A DNA stretch of 12,169 nt from Methanobacteriota archaeon (GTDB taxonomy: Archaea > Thermoplasmatota > E2 > DHVEG-1): contig CAIYYQ010000183.1 of NCBI GenBank assembly GCA_903930505.1, positions 1 through 12,169 of the forward strand. The letters are read 5' to 3'. A program made the position numbers and the translations under genes. This document shows positions 1 to 6,770 of the stretch, piece after piece; positions within the stretch are counted from its first letter, which is position 1; every line of letters starts with the position of its first letter. The notes beneath the pieces were generated by a model. The model saw only the letters and a program-made list of their open reading frames with translations, searched no databases and was not told the DNA's origin.

Positions 1-13
1 GAGAGTTTATCAT

Positions 14-229
14 ATGAAGTCGGAAATCGCTCTAAGGATCATTGATCTTTCCAATGGCAAGTGGAAATTTGACATAAAAGCAGGGATGAACGATGCGGAG
101 AAGCAAAAGTTAATTCAGAGAATAAAATACGTAGAACATGTGCTCAATGAGTTAATGAACACTGAGATTGTGAAAGCAGCAGATAACGTTGAGTTCATTC
201 AAGTGAAAAGAAACTCTACTTCTTCATGA
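14..229 (+). CDS. small hypothetical protein (possibly the C-terminal part of a larger one)
   Basis: A 71-residue ORF from the ATG at 14, charged and soluble, with no membrane segment or signal peptide. Residues about 26-50 are predicted helical and amphipathic (DAEKQKLIQRIKYVEHVLNE), preceded by a short strand-like stretch with WKFD. I do not recognise a family. The reading frame stays open from the ATG back to base 2, so the true start may lie outside the window. A weak GAGAG at 1-5 is the only possible ribosome-binding site seen for the ATG at 14. It is convergent with the tRNA-Ser/Cbf5 unit, with a small hairpin between them. The ORF is a normal-looking coding sequence, but its short length leaves some doubt that it is a complete gene. 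Confidence 0.5.
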   Translation: MKSEIALRIIDLSNGKWKFDIKAGMNDAEKQKLIQRIKYVEHVLNELMNTEIVKAADNVEFIQVKRNSTSS

Positions 230-255
230 TTTATAGACAAGAATTACGACTTTTT

Positions 256-281
256 TTATGTGAAAACATAAGGTATTTTTT
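256..281. terminator. hairpin with flanking T/A tracts between convergent units
   Basis: A perfect 6-bp stem, TTATGT (256-261) and ACATAA (266-271), closes a GAAA tetraloop. On the plus strand it is followed by GGTA and six Ts (276-281). On the minus strand the run of As/Ts on the other side (251-257) gives oligo-A. It lies between the 3' end of the small ORF ending at 229 and the 3' end of the tRNA-Ser gene. The placement fits a terminator for the plus-strand gene. Archaeal termination relies mainly on T tracts, so the hairpin itself may be incidental. Confidence 0.35.
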
Positions 282-294
282 AAAGAATAATATA

Positions 295-379
295 CGCCGA
301 GGGGGAGATTTGAACTCCCGCGGGGAGGTCCCCACGAGCTTTCCAGACTCGCGCCGTAGCCGGACTGAGCCACCTCGGC
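295..379 (-). tRNA. tRNA-Ser (anticodon GGA)
   Basis: The reverse complement folds as a class II tRNA. The acceptor stem is GCCGAGG/CCTCGGC with discriminator G (complement of 295). The anticodon stem CGAGT/GCTCG closes the loop CTGGAAA, giving anticodon GGA. A long variable arm (GGGGA/TCCCC type) follows, and the T arm is GGGAG-TTCAAAT-CTCCC. The long variable arm, G discriminator and GGA anticodon agree on serine. No CCA is encoded and no intron is seen. It lies 31 bases after the stop codon of cbf5 on the same strand, so it could be processed from the cbf5 transcript or read from its own promoter overlapping the cbf5 stop. Confidence 0.95.
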
Positions 380-403
380 AAAAAGTACAAGCGGAAAACA
401 GTA

Positions 404-416
404 TTCCCTATTAAGA
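404..416 (-). promoter_or_regulatory. possible TATA element of tRNA-Ser, overlapping the cbf5 stop codon
   Basis: On the minus strand an A-rich, BRE-like stretch precedes CTTAATAG. Its centre is near 410, about 31 bases before the tRNA 5' end at 379, which would start transcription around 384. It overlaps the TAA of cbf5 (411-413). The match to a TATA box is imperfect, and co-transcription with cbf5 is an alternative. Confidence 0.3.
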
Positions 417-1412
417 TTTTTTCCAGATGGATGGATACGTGCCTTTATTCATCAATACCCGTTCAAGAGTCGCACAAATCCCTGTATCTTTCTCAAGAAT
501 CTGCTCCGTGGGCATTGTTGCCCGCGCTAGCACAACACCTTCGCCTTTTAACGTAAGGACTGCAACCATATCATCTTTTTTTATGTCGGTGTCTGCCTCA
601 ACAACTCCTGGGATTGCAAGACTTGCTCCATGGCAAAGGGCATCGACCGCGGAATCACGAATTACGATCTTTGGGATATGGGCAAGGAGATTTTCCATTG
701 GAAAAATCGTTGTGCGAATTTCCGATTCGTCCTTGTTTTCTTTCCAGAAAATATATGCATCTCGTACATCTTGAAGTGTCATTGAGTCTTTTTCGTTCAA
801 TCTTCCGATTCTTGTTCGGCGAAGTTCAGCAAGATGCGCACCGGTTTTGAGTGTTCTGCCGATATCTACACACAGTGTTCGGATGTAGGTTCCTGCTTCG
901 CAACCCACACGAAAGAGTACATCTCGATCCTTGATTTCTATGATATCTAAGTAATATATCTGTCGTTTTCGCCTGACGCGTTTCACTGCAGAGCGTAAGG
1001 GTGGAACCTGGTACACATCACCGACGAAACGCATACACGCCTCGCGGATTCTTTCTTTTTCCACAGGCTTGTGAATATGCATGACCCCGACATACTCTTT
1101 TCCTGCAGTCAACAGTACCTGTAACGCCCGGGACGCATTACCTAATGCAACAGGGAGAATACCAGTAACATGAGGATCAAGGGTTCCTCCGTGTCCTGTT
1201 TTCTCTATCTCAAGTGCGTCTCTTACCCAGGCGACAACCTGATGAGACGTTGGCCCCGCTGGTTTATCAAGGTTGATCATCCCATTGGAAAGCAATTCAG
1301 GTATGGTGCGTTCCTCTGGTTTTTTTCCGTAATGAGGATTTGTTGCAACATGAACTTTGATGAGTCGTTTCCGTTCTTTATCAGACGGTAAACGATGGGT
1401 TCTTTCTACCAT
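411..1412 (-). CDS. cbf5: Cbf5, catalytic subunit of H/ACA RNP, RNA pseudouridine synthase
   Basis: A 333-residue protein of the TruB/Cbf5/dyskerin family. The catalytic motif GHGGTLDP is at residues 73-80, with D79 the predicted nucleophile. The GTYIRTL motif (174-180) is the second conserved active-site segment, and a PUA domain fills about residues 247-325. Length and the basic N-terminal extension before NLDKPAGPTSHQV fit archaeal Cbf5 rather than bacterial TruB. In archaea it converts uridine to pseudouridine in rRNA under H/ACA guide RNAs with Nop10, L7Ae and Gar1, and can act on tRNA U55 without a guide. It sits downstream of cmk at a distance of 39 bases but has its own TATA box, with the ATG about 27 bases after it, so a nearly leaderless mRNA is likely. 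The start at 1412 is supported by this spacing. tRNA-Ser follows on the same strand. Confidence 0.95.
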   Translation of the reverse strand: MVERTHRLPSDKERKRLIKVHVATNPHYGKKPEERTIPELLSNGMINLDKPAGPTSHQVVAWVRDALEIEKTGHGGTLDPHVTGILPVALGNASRALQVLLTAGKEYVGVMHIHKPVEKERIREACMRFVGDVYQVPPLRSAVKRVRRKRQIYYLDIIEIKDRDVLFRVGCEAGTYIRTLCVDIGRTLKTGAHLAELRRTRIGRLNEKDSMTLQDVRDAYIFWKENKDESEIRTTIFPMENLLAHIPKIVIRDSAVDALCHGASLAIPGVVEADTDIKKDDMVAVLTLKGEGVVLARATMPTEQILEKDTGICATLERVLMNKGTYPSIWKKS

Positions 1413-1439
1413 AGAGTCTTCACAGAATAAGGCATGTCC

Positions 1440-1447
1440 TATAAAAA
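1440..1447 (-). promoter_or_regulatory. TATA box for cbf5 inside the operon
   Basis: The minus strand reads TTTTTATA preceded by AACAC in the cmk-cbf5 gap. Its centre is about 31 bases upstream of the cbf5 ATG at 1412, so transcription would begin about 5 bases before the start codon. This gives cbf5 and possibly tRNA-Ser a supply independent of the L15-SecY operon. Confidence 0.55.
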
Positions 1448-1451
1448 GTGT

Positions 1452-1979
1452 TTACATCCTGAGTTTTTTAAGGATAATATCAACGATTTCTTCAGGAGTC
1501 TTCTGTGCTGAGTCAATCACGAGATCATAAATAGAGGTATCTGTTATATCAATCTTATAATACGTTTTATATCGTTTTGCTTCGCTTTTCTCCCGGGTGA
1601 GCATCTCCAATTTTCTTTGTGCAAGATTGCCTTCTTCGCGTTTCATGATTCGTTGAACACGTGTATCTTGATTAGCCGCGATAAGAATCTTTAACGCAGG
1701 AATTTTGTTTTGATAGACGAGCCATCCTGCGAGTCTTCCTTCAACAATCACATCGCCTTTTCGGAGGATTTTTAACTGATTGGAATCAAGTTTTTCGTCG
1801 ACTTCCCGGTGATGTTCGCAGTACCGTCCGAACTCCTCAAGGGACATATGATGTTGCTTTGCCATTGTTCGAAACAAATCCCCAGAGTACACGTATTTTA
1901 TTTTTAGTTTCTCTTCCAAAAGTTTCGCGACCGTTGTTTTTCCACTGCCGGGTAACCCACTGATCGTAATTGTTACCAT
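1452..1979 (-). CDS. cmk: archaeal cytidylate kinase
   Basis: A 175-residue P-loop kinase of the short archaeal CMP kinase type. The Walker A motif GLPGSGKTT is at residues 8-16, followed by the SGDLFR segment (32-37) and VIVEGRLAGWL (77-87), typical of the nucleoside-monophosphate-binding region. A basic lid with several arginines follows (RVQRIMKREE, 107-116). It phosphorylates CMP/dCMP with ATP in the cytoplasm. The ATG lies 7 bases after the stop of the EMC3/DUF106 gene, and an AGGA motif (1985-1988) overlapping that TAG stop provides the ribosome-binding site, so translation is probably coupled. The position after adk and DUF106 and before cbf5 matches the conserved archaeal neighbourhood, except that no L34e gene precedes it and no L14e gene follows it. 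Confidence 0.93.
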   Translation of the reverse strand: MVTITISGLPGSGKTTVAKLLEEKLKIKYVYSGDLFRTMAKQHHMSLEEFGRYCEHHREVDEKLDSNQLKILRKGDVIVEGRLAGWLVYQNKIPALKILIAANQDTRVQRIMKREEGNLAQRKLEMLTREKSEAKRYKTYYKIDITDTSIYDLVIDSAQKTPEEIVDIILKKLRM

Positions 1980-1986
1980 ATTTTTC

Positions 1987-2679
1987 CTACGTGCGCGATG
2001 GTATCAATCTCTTTTTTGTGTTGATCCACCAGTCAGACCAGCTGATCCATTTCAGTACTTGTCTGAGGATCTGTCCTAAAACAAAGGTGAAAATAAGGTA
2101 AAGCCATAGCCATGTCTGCCAGTTGAAAAAATACGATGGCCAGCTAGTGCCAAGAGGTCCATTAAATAAAGATACATTTGATGCCCAGGGAACCGTAAAA
2201 AAATAATTCGGAAGATTACCTAAAAATAATCGTAGCCACATAAATATGGGAAAGATAAAGACAACAAGAAAAAGCATTGGTTTCATCATGCCGCCGGATC
2301 CTTCCATCTGTCTCTGCATGATTTCCGGCTGCATCTTCATTAGTTTACTTATTCGGTTTGTATTCCCACTTTTTCGTGCCTCTGTAAGTTCCTTCTGAAA
2401 CGCCTTAGACATTTCTTGTGTTTCACCCATCTTTTTCCATTTGGTGAAAAAGTTTGTAAGCAGCGAGGAAAATAAGACAACGATAAATCCTGCGAGAAGC
2501 AGCGTAAGGACAGGATATTGTCCGTTAAACCCGATGAGTGGTTCGAAGGCATATCCAAAATAGACGCCAAGAAATGGTCCAAGAGTCGGCATAACAAATA
2601 AAATCAAAACCATGAACAACATAAGGAAAAGAAACATGGAGCTGCCTTGTGCTGCGTTTGTGTCCATCGTTTTTTTCAT
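1987..2679 (-). CDS. EMC3/TMCO1-type (DUF106) membrane protein, YidC/Oxa1-like insertase
   Basis: A 230-residue integral membrane protein of the DUF106/EMC3/TMCO1 group, archaeal members of the Oxa1 superfamily of membrane-protein insertases. I see four hydrophobic segments at about residues 14-34, 57-75, 133-152 and 188-208. Between the second and third lies a polar, basic stretch (80-125) rich in K, E, Q and M, which is the cytosolic coiled-coil-like hairpin expected of the family. The C terminus is basic. Its start overlaps the adk stop in ATGA (2676-2679), implying translational coupling. The operon partner SecY and the family fold both point to helping insert membrane proteins. Direct insertase activity in this organism is inferred from the family. 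Confidence 0.88.
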   Translation of the reverse strand: MKKTMDTNAAQGSSMFLFLMLFMVLILFVMPTLGPFLGVYFGYAFEPLIGFNGQYPVLTLLLAGFIVVLFSSLLTNFFTKWKKMGETQEMSKAFQKELTEARKSGNTNRISKLMKMQPEIMQRQMEGSGGMMKPMLFLVVFIFPIFMWLRLFLGNLPNYFFTVPWASNVSLFNGPLGTSWPSYFFNWQTWLWLYLIFTFVLGQILRQVLKWISWSDWWINTKKRLIPSRT

Positions 2680-3230
2680 TGCAACACCGGTGCCGCTTCT
2701 TTCACTGCATCATCAAGCGCGTTATCATGGTTGAATACGATTTTCACAGTTGCTCCTGTGAGCGTCGCATATGCCATTGCTGCTGCACGGTTTATCAGTT
2801 GATGCTCAGCGATTTTTTCTACAGAATCCGGGTCTCTGTTGCGCGTGGCATCTTTTGCTCGTCGGTTGTAGATTTCTTTTGGATCAGCTTCCACAATCAC
2901 GATTGCAGTCGGATTCAGTTTCTTCAGCACCCACTCGGGAAGCCCAGGCATGTATCCTTTTGGTGTTTTCACGGTGCAGTGGGTGTCCACGATGACGTTT
3001 TTCATTTTCCCGACTTTTTCCGCTGTTTTAATCTGCAGAGTCCTTTGCTGTTCTAAGGAAAGTTTACGCATTTCATCCCGGTCTTTTACAAGCCCGGTTT
3101 TAATCGCGATATCGCTCATAACGGTTCCGAAGGTAACAAATTCGATGTCCATACCTTCAGCTGCTCGCTGCATTACGGTTGTTTTTCCTACGCCAGGAAT
3201 ACCGGTAACAACAATCACACCTACGCCCAT
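2676..3230 (-). CDS. adkA: archaeal-type adenylate kinase (AdkA)
   Basis: A 184-residue P-loop kinase with Walker A GIPGVGKTT (residues 10-18) and the characteristic archaeal segment VDTHCTVKTPKGYMPGLP (81-98), which distinguishes AdkA from bacterial Adk. It catalyses ATP + AMP to 2 ADP, and archaeal members are generally trimers. I chose the ATG at 3230. A strong Shine-Dalgarno GAGGTGA (3238-3244) lies 7 bases upstream and overlaps the SecY stop codon, and the protein then begins directly with the first beta strand. The frame stays open to 3314 inside secY, but that 28-residue extension is not like the family. The gene ends in an ATGA overlap with the EMC3-type gene. Confidence 0.94.
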   Translation of the reverse strand: MGVGVIVVTGIPGVGKTTVMQRAAEGMDIEFVTFGTVMSDIAIKTGLVKDRDEMRKLSLEQQRTLQIKTAEKVGKMKNVIVDTHCTVKTPKGYMPGLPEWVLKKLNPTAIVIVEADPKEIYNRRAKDATRNRDPDSVEKIAEHQLINRAAAMAYATLTGATVKIVFNHDNALDDAVKEAAPVLQ

Positions 3231-3243
3231 CAGTTTTTCACCT

Positions 3244-4788
3244 CTAATCAGAACCGAAGAATCCTCTGAGCACAGGATGCATTTCCATCGCCTGCTCTTT
3301 AGCAATCTGTTCATACAATTGAATCATGATACCAACAGTAAGAAGAACACCTGTACCGCTTGCGTTTCCGATGGTACCAATTGCATCTGCAAACGCAGCA
3401 AGGGCACCAACCGCGGCCCCACCAATCACGGTAACCACAGGAATGTATCGTTCAAGGACAAGACCTAACACACGTGGGTCTCGTCTGAATCCGGGGATTT
3501 GCATACCTGAGCTTTGAATCTGACGTGCAACAGCTGTAGCACCCATATCTGTAGTTTCAATCCAGAACTTTGCAAACAGAATCGATCCAATAATCATAAT
3601 ACTAATATACAAAATAATTTTAATCGCAAATTGCCAAGGTTCATGGCCACCGCTACCTCCTTGGATGATCGGCATCAACCATGTATGCACCCCATTTTGA
3701 CTCTGTAGATACCAGGCACCACCAGAGAGTGGTTGTGTACTAATTGTGGTATCATATCGTCCAATCCACCATTGCCCACCAATTAATGGAATTTTATTGA
3801 GAGCAGGATTTGTATAAAACAACATAGCAAACATGTTGATGTTTGCGAGAAGCGCAGACATAAGGATAACAGGGATGTTTGAACAATAAATCAACCGAAT
3901 AGGATATCTGCCACGAGCACCTCGAACGTTACTATGTGTAAGAGGCAATTCAATGCGTGCAGACTCAGTATATACGACAATGAAGAAGATCAGAATCGTT
4001 CCAATTAGCGGCAGGATTGCATTGGGGTAACCACCGCTTTGTGGACCGACAAACATGTATTCAAAACCACCGTCGACGATTTCTCCAAGACTCATATGTG
4101 ATGCGAGGTAGTATGTTCCAGGTACAACTCCTGCTGGCGGGGTGCTAAGGCTCCATACTTTTCCATTTGTCGGAAGCCAGTTGAACAGTCCTGTGAAAAT
4201 AGCTTCAGATACACCTGCAGCAATGAACAGAGAAATCCCTGAGCCAATCCCCCATTTGGATATCAGTTCATCCATGAGGAAAACAAGGAATGCACCGATG
4301 AATAATTGTACGATAATGATTAGATCCGCTACCCCTGAACCTACATGACTGACGAGCGCAGGGGTTGGTTCTAAATACCCAAAAATCTGAGGAATCGCTT
4401 CCACAAGAATCATGACAATGACAAGGATCTTCTGTGTCCCCTGATAGATAGCTTTGTCTTCTTTTTTCTTGAGATCAAGTTTTATGATTTTTGCACCGAC
4501 GAACAACTGAAGAATGATTGATGCGGTAACGATAGGACCTATACCAAGATGCATAATGGATCCTGAGGCACCGGCCATGATGAATCGATATCCGGCGAAC
4601 AAGTCGACAATGCGGCTTTGCAGCCCGTAGATCATGACGTTCGTGAGAATAAAGTACAAAATAAGACAGACCGCAGTCCACAAAATTTTACTACGAAAAT
4701 TGACATGCCCTTCTGGTTTGGTGACCGCTGGCCATCGTTCAATGAGCGGATTTAACACATAAAGATGACTTTTCTTTTCCTCAGCCAT
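3244..4788 (-). CDS. secY: SecY, protein translocase channel subunit (archaeal type)
   Basis: A 514-residue SecY/Sec61alpha. The plug and second helix region (AGASGSIMHLGIGPIVTASI, 72-91) is clear, as are the later cytosolic loops FAKFWIETTDMGATAVARQIQ (405-425) and GFRRDPRVL (433-441), which contact the ribosome and partner proteins. The C terminus ends after RGFFGSD. About ten membrane segments can be traced. It forms the polytopic channel for secretion and membrane insertion, with SecE and Sec-beta encoded elsewhere. At 514 residues it is longer than the usual archaeal 430-490. The extra length is in two polar loops at about 204-255 and 326-385, rich in Gly, Trp and Tyr and predicted to face outside. 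The start is supported by AGGT (4796-4799) seven bases upstream. It lies 13 bases after the L15 stop. Confidence 0.97.
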   Translation of the reverse strand: MAEEKKSHLYVLNPLIERWPAVTKPEGHVNFRSKILWTAVCLILYFILTNVMIYGLQSRIVDLFAGYRFIMAGASGSIMHLGIGPIVTASIILQLFVGAKIIKLDLKKKEDKAIYQGTQKILVIVMILVEAIPQIFGYLEPTPALVSHVGSGVADLIIIVQLFIGAFLVFLMDELISKWGIGSGISLFIAAGVSEAIFTGLFNWLPTNGKVWSLSTPPAGVVPGTYYLASHMSLGEIVDGGFEYMFVGPQSGGYPNAILPLIGTILIFFIVVYTESARIELPLTHSNVRGARGRYPIRLIYCSNIPVILMSALLANINMFAMLFYTNPALNKIPLIGGQWWIGRYDTTISTQPLSGGAWYLQSQNGVHTWLMPIIQGGSGGHEPWQFAIKIILYISIMIIGSILFAKFWIETTDMGATAVARQIQSSGMQIPGFRRDPRVLGLVLERYIPVVTVIGGAAVGALAAFADAIGTIGNASGTGVLLTVGIMIQLYEQIAKEQAMEMHPVLRGFFGSD

Positions 4789-4801
4789 ACGTAAAACCTA
4801 T

Positions 4802-5230
4802 CTATTTACTCTCTTTAGGAGTTTCTTCTTTTTCTTGTTCTTCAACGTTTACTTTGCCGCCTTTTTCCTGGATTTTCTCTATTGCTTTCTCCGTCGCTGT
4901 TTTCACGTTGACATGAATCGGATGATGAATTACACCGCCACCCAGGAGTTTATCTATTCCTTCTTTAGTGAGATCAATATCTTTTTTCCCAGGAAATATC
5001 TCTTCGAGTTGACCAACGTTGATAGCAGTTATTTCTTTAGTCATACCTTGCGGTCGTTTAAACCCATGGACCCCAAAGTGATCAGGCATATATTTCAACA
5101 TGTACATGAACTTGTGTTTATGAAGACCAGCGTTTCCTCTGCCACCGCGTAACCCAGCGCCACGTCCGGCTTTTATTCCTCTGCCGTGGGTTCTAGATCC
5201 CCTGAATTTCTTTGTTTTTTGTCGTGCCAC
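4802..5230 (-). CDS. rpl15: 50S ribosomal protein L15 (uL15, archaeal type)
   Basis: A 142-residue basic large-subunit protein. The N-terminal glycine/arginine tract with RGSRTHGRG and GAGLRGGRGNAG is the rRNA-binding part of uL15, followed by the compact C-terminal domain (INVGQLEEIF, GIDKLLGGGVI) and an acidic-lysine tail. I chose a GTG start at 5230 (VARQKTKKF). The frame runs on to an ATG at 5287, but that ATG lies only a few bases after a TATA-like element (5289-5300) whose transcript should begin near 5269. The longer form is therefore unlikely to be encoded in the mRNA. GTGAT a few bases upstream of the GTG can act as a ribosome-binding site. It heads the SecY-Adk operon. The L30 gene that usually precedes it is absent. 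Confidence 0.93.
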   Translation of the reverse strand: MARQKTKKFRGSRTHGRGIKAGRGAGLRGGRGNAGLHKHKFMYMLKYMPDHFGVHGFKRPQGMTKEITAINVGQLEEIFPGKKDIDLTKEGIDKLLGGGVIHHPIHVNVKTATEKAIEKIQEKGGKVNVEEQEKEETPKESK

Positions 5231-5288
5231 GTTAATCACGTTTCCCTTTTTTCTTTTTATTCTGAGAGAAGCCAGATAAAGTACCATG

Positions 5289-5300
5289 TTATTATATTTT
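5289..5300 (-). promoter_or_regulatory. promoter (BRE/TATA) of the L15-SecY-Adk operon
   Basis: The minus strand reads CCGAAAATATAATAA, with a CGAAA BRE-like element directly before an A/T-rich TATA core. Predicted initiation is about 26 bases downstream near 5269, leaving a leader of about 39 bases before the GTG start of L15. It decides the start codon of L15 and shows that the operon can begin here, separate from the NYN gene. Confidence 0.5.
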
Positions 5301-5335
5301 CGGATAACTGCAAGATACCATTGTAACTATGTTTT

Positions 5336-5899
5336 TCACCTTTGCACAATGTTCTGTTGTTTTTTAAAACTATCCTCTTTTTTCTCTTTTTGTTTTTTCT
5401 CAAGCAGATATTTTCTATTGTTCTGATCAAGATCGGTAACAAAATCTGCGACTTCGAGGAGTTTGTGAGAGGTTGTTTTCCCAAAGGCCATGACCTCAGT
5501 TCTACATCCAAGACTCTGCGCATGTTCGAGAAGATCAGAGAAATCACCGTCGCCACTGACTAATACCACGGTATCAAGTTTCGGAGCGAGTCTCATAACA
5601 TCCATTGCGATGCCGACATCCCAGTCTCCTTTCTTTGCACCGCCATAGAAGATCTGCAGATCTTTTGTTTGTACTTCGAAACCGATTTCTTCAAGGGCAT
5701 CGTAGAACATATTTTCATCTTTTACATCCGCCTTGATGACATATGCAATTGCTCTGATGAGTCTTCGTCCTGCGACCGCTTCTTTTAAAATGATTTTGAA
5801 GTTAACTTTGCTGCTGTAGAGGTTTTTTGCAGAGTAGTACATGTTTTGTACGTCAACAAATACGCCAACTCGTTGATATTGATGTTGTGCATGTGCCAT
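5336..5899 (-). CDS. NYN (PIN-like) domain protein, LabA/DUF88 family, putative RNase
   Basis: A 187-residue protein with the NYN fold pattern. It has VGVFVDVQNMYYSAK at the start (D16 and N19 of the conserved DxxN), KGDWDVGIAMDV (D92, D94, D100) and VLVSGDGDFSDLL (D117, D119, D122). These acidic residues form the metal site expected in PIN/NYN nucleases and all appear present. The tail from residue 160 is highly charged and lysine-rich, probably a disordered RNA-contacting extension. NYN proteins are predicted or shown RNases in RNA processing or decay; the substrate here is unknown. The ATG at 5899 is chosen because GTGAT (5904-5908) lies 4 bases upstream and the core begins soon after. The gene is 105 bases before L15 on the same strand. 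Confidence 0.85.
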   Translation of the reverse strand: MAHAQHQYQRVGVFVDVQNMYYSAKNLYSSKVNFKIILKEAVAGRRLIRAIAYVIKADVKDENMFYDALEEIGFEVQTKDLQIFYGGAKKGDWDVGIAMDVMRLAPKLDTVVLVSGDGDFSDLLEHAQSLGCRTEVMAFGKTTSHKLLEVADFVTDLDQNNRKYLLEKKQKEKKEDSFKKQQNIVQR

Positions 5900-5935
5900 A
5901 AAAATCACAGTCTATATTTTTTGGCTGAAGATACC

Positions 5936-5942
5936 TTTTAAA
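5936..5942 (-). promoter_or_regulatory. TATA element of the NYN gene
   Basis: The minus strand reads CATTTAAAAGG centred near 5939, with A-rich sequence upstream. Initiation about 26 bases on gives a leader of roughly 14 bases, which would just include the GTGAT ribosome-binding site of the ATG at 5899. Confidence 0.4.
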
Positions 5943-5985
5943 TGTTCTTATACTTTTGGTCATTCTTGTTTTGTTGTTCGAACTT

Positions 5986-6600
5986 TTATGGTGGATGTTT
6001 TGTTACAATTCGTACGAGTGTGACTTCGTACGATACAGTTTGTTTGGTATGAAACGAAAACATCCATTTTATCGGAAAATCATAATCTTTTTGATGGGTG
6101 ACGTCCCCATGTAATGCGGTGACAAGTTTCTCGATGAATGGGATGGTTTTTTTTAGGTGAATGGAGTAAATTACTTGGCTGATTTGGAATGCTTTTTCCA
6201 GGAATTTTCTGTCTGCTTGTAGGTTGCTTTTTTGTGCGCCGAATGGGGGATTCATAAGAACCGTATCACAAGATGTGTCGACATCGTTGATGTCTTTGAC
6301 CAGAAATTCGATATTAAGATTTTGTTGTTGTGTGTATGTTTTTGCTGTTTGGATGCTTGTGGTGTCGATATCAATTCCGATTACGTTTTTTGCTCCAGCA
6401 AGACAGGCACCTATTGCAAAGATTCCTGTGCCGCAACCGAGGTCAAGTATGGTTTTATTTTCAATGTCGCCGAGTTGATATGCAGTGAAAATAATGTCAG
6501 ATGCGATGGTTGCTGGTGTCATATATTGTTCGAGATGAGGATTAGGTTGATTTATTCTGGGGACTTGTTGGAGACGCATTTCGAGTTCTTTTTTCTTCAT
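5986..6600 (-). CDS. METTL5-type RNA N6-adenine methyltransferase (predicted)
   Basis: A 204-residue class I SAM-dependent methyltransferase of the archaeal/eukaryotic METTL5 group. It opens with the family-typical KKKELEMRLQQVP, then the substrate-pocket segment LEQYMTPATIASD (23-35), SAM-binding motif DLGCGTG (53-59), acidic loop IGIDID (74-79) and catalytic NPPF (117-120), which marks an exocyclic-amine methyltransferase. FxxSQVIYSIHLKK (128-141) is also characteristic. Human METTL5 with TRMT112 makes m6A in 18S rRNA. A matching small-subunit rRNA role here is inferred. I chose the ATG at 6600. The frame is open to 6771, but that upstream part is the antisense of tRNA-Ala. A TATA element at 6628-6635 would start transcription near 6605, giving a nearly leaderless mRNA and arguing against the alternative ATG at 6648. 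Confidence 0.88.
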   Translation of the reverse strand: MKKKELEMRLQQVPRINQPNPHLEQYMTPATIASDIIFTAYQLGDIENKTILDLGCGTGIFAIGACLAGAKNVIGIDIDTTSIQTAKTYTQQQNLNIEFLVKDINDVDTSCDTVLMNPPFGAQKSNLQADRKFLEKAFQISQVIYSIHLKKTIPFIEKLVTALHGDVTHQKDYDFPIKWMFSFHTKQTVSYEVTLVRIVTKHPP

Positions 6601-6627
6601 ACGTGGTTGGTAGCATCGTTGTCTTCT

Positions 6628-6635
6628 CTTAAAAT
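6628..6635 (-). promoter_or_regulatory. TATA element of the METTL5-type gene
   Basis: The minus strand reads ATTTTAAG preceded by an A-rich stretch. Its centre near 6631 is about 31 bases before the ATG at 6600. The same TTTTAAG form occurs before carS, also at about 26 bases from its ATG, which supports it as a genuine element in this genome. Confidence 0.45.
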
Positions 6636-6698
6636 GTTTTTTGTCCATAAGTTTTATTTGCCGGTATTGGTTTTCGGTGGCTCTATAATGGATAGTTT

Positions 6699-6770
6699 GG
6701 GCTCGTAGATCAGCGGAAGATCGCTCCCTTGGCATGGGAGAGGCCTCGGGTTCAAATCCCGACGAGTCCA
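6699..6770 (+). tRNA. tRNA-Ala (anticodon GGC)
   Basis: A 72-base cloverleaf. The acceptor stem GGGCTCG/CGAGTCC contains the G3-U70 wobble pair that marks alanine tRNAs. The anticodon stem CTCCC/GGGAG closes the loop TTGGCAT with anticodon GGC. The T arm is CGGG-TTCAAAT-CCCG type, and the discriminator is A (6770). The class I variable loop is short. No intron and no encoded CCA. It is divergent from the METTL5-type gene. Confidence 0.96.

Noticed and set aside
226..414. A plus-strand ORF across the tRNA-Ser gene
   Set aside because: It reads the complement of the tRNA and includes the GGDLNSRG-like string typical of spurious ORFs on the antisense of tRNA genes.
3231..3314. Longer adenylate kinase starting inside secY
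   Set aside because: The 28 extra residues are secY sequence in another frame, and the SD GAGGTGA is placed exactly for the ATG at 3230.
5231..5287. Longer L15 starting at ATG 5287
   Set aside because: That ATG is a few bases after the TATA element, before the expected transcription start, and the extra residues do not resemble L15. The GTG at 5230 fits length and family.
5257..5556. Overlapping minus-strand ORF of 99 codons between L15 and NYN
   Set aside because: It lies largely in another frame of the NYN gene and its leader, with no motif and no ribosome-binding site.
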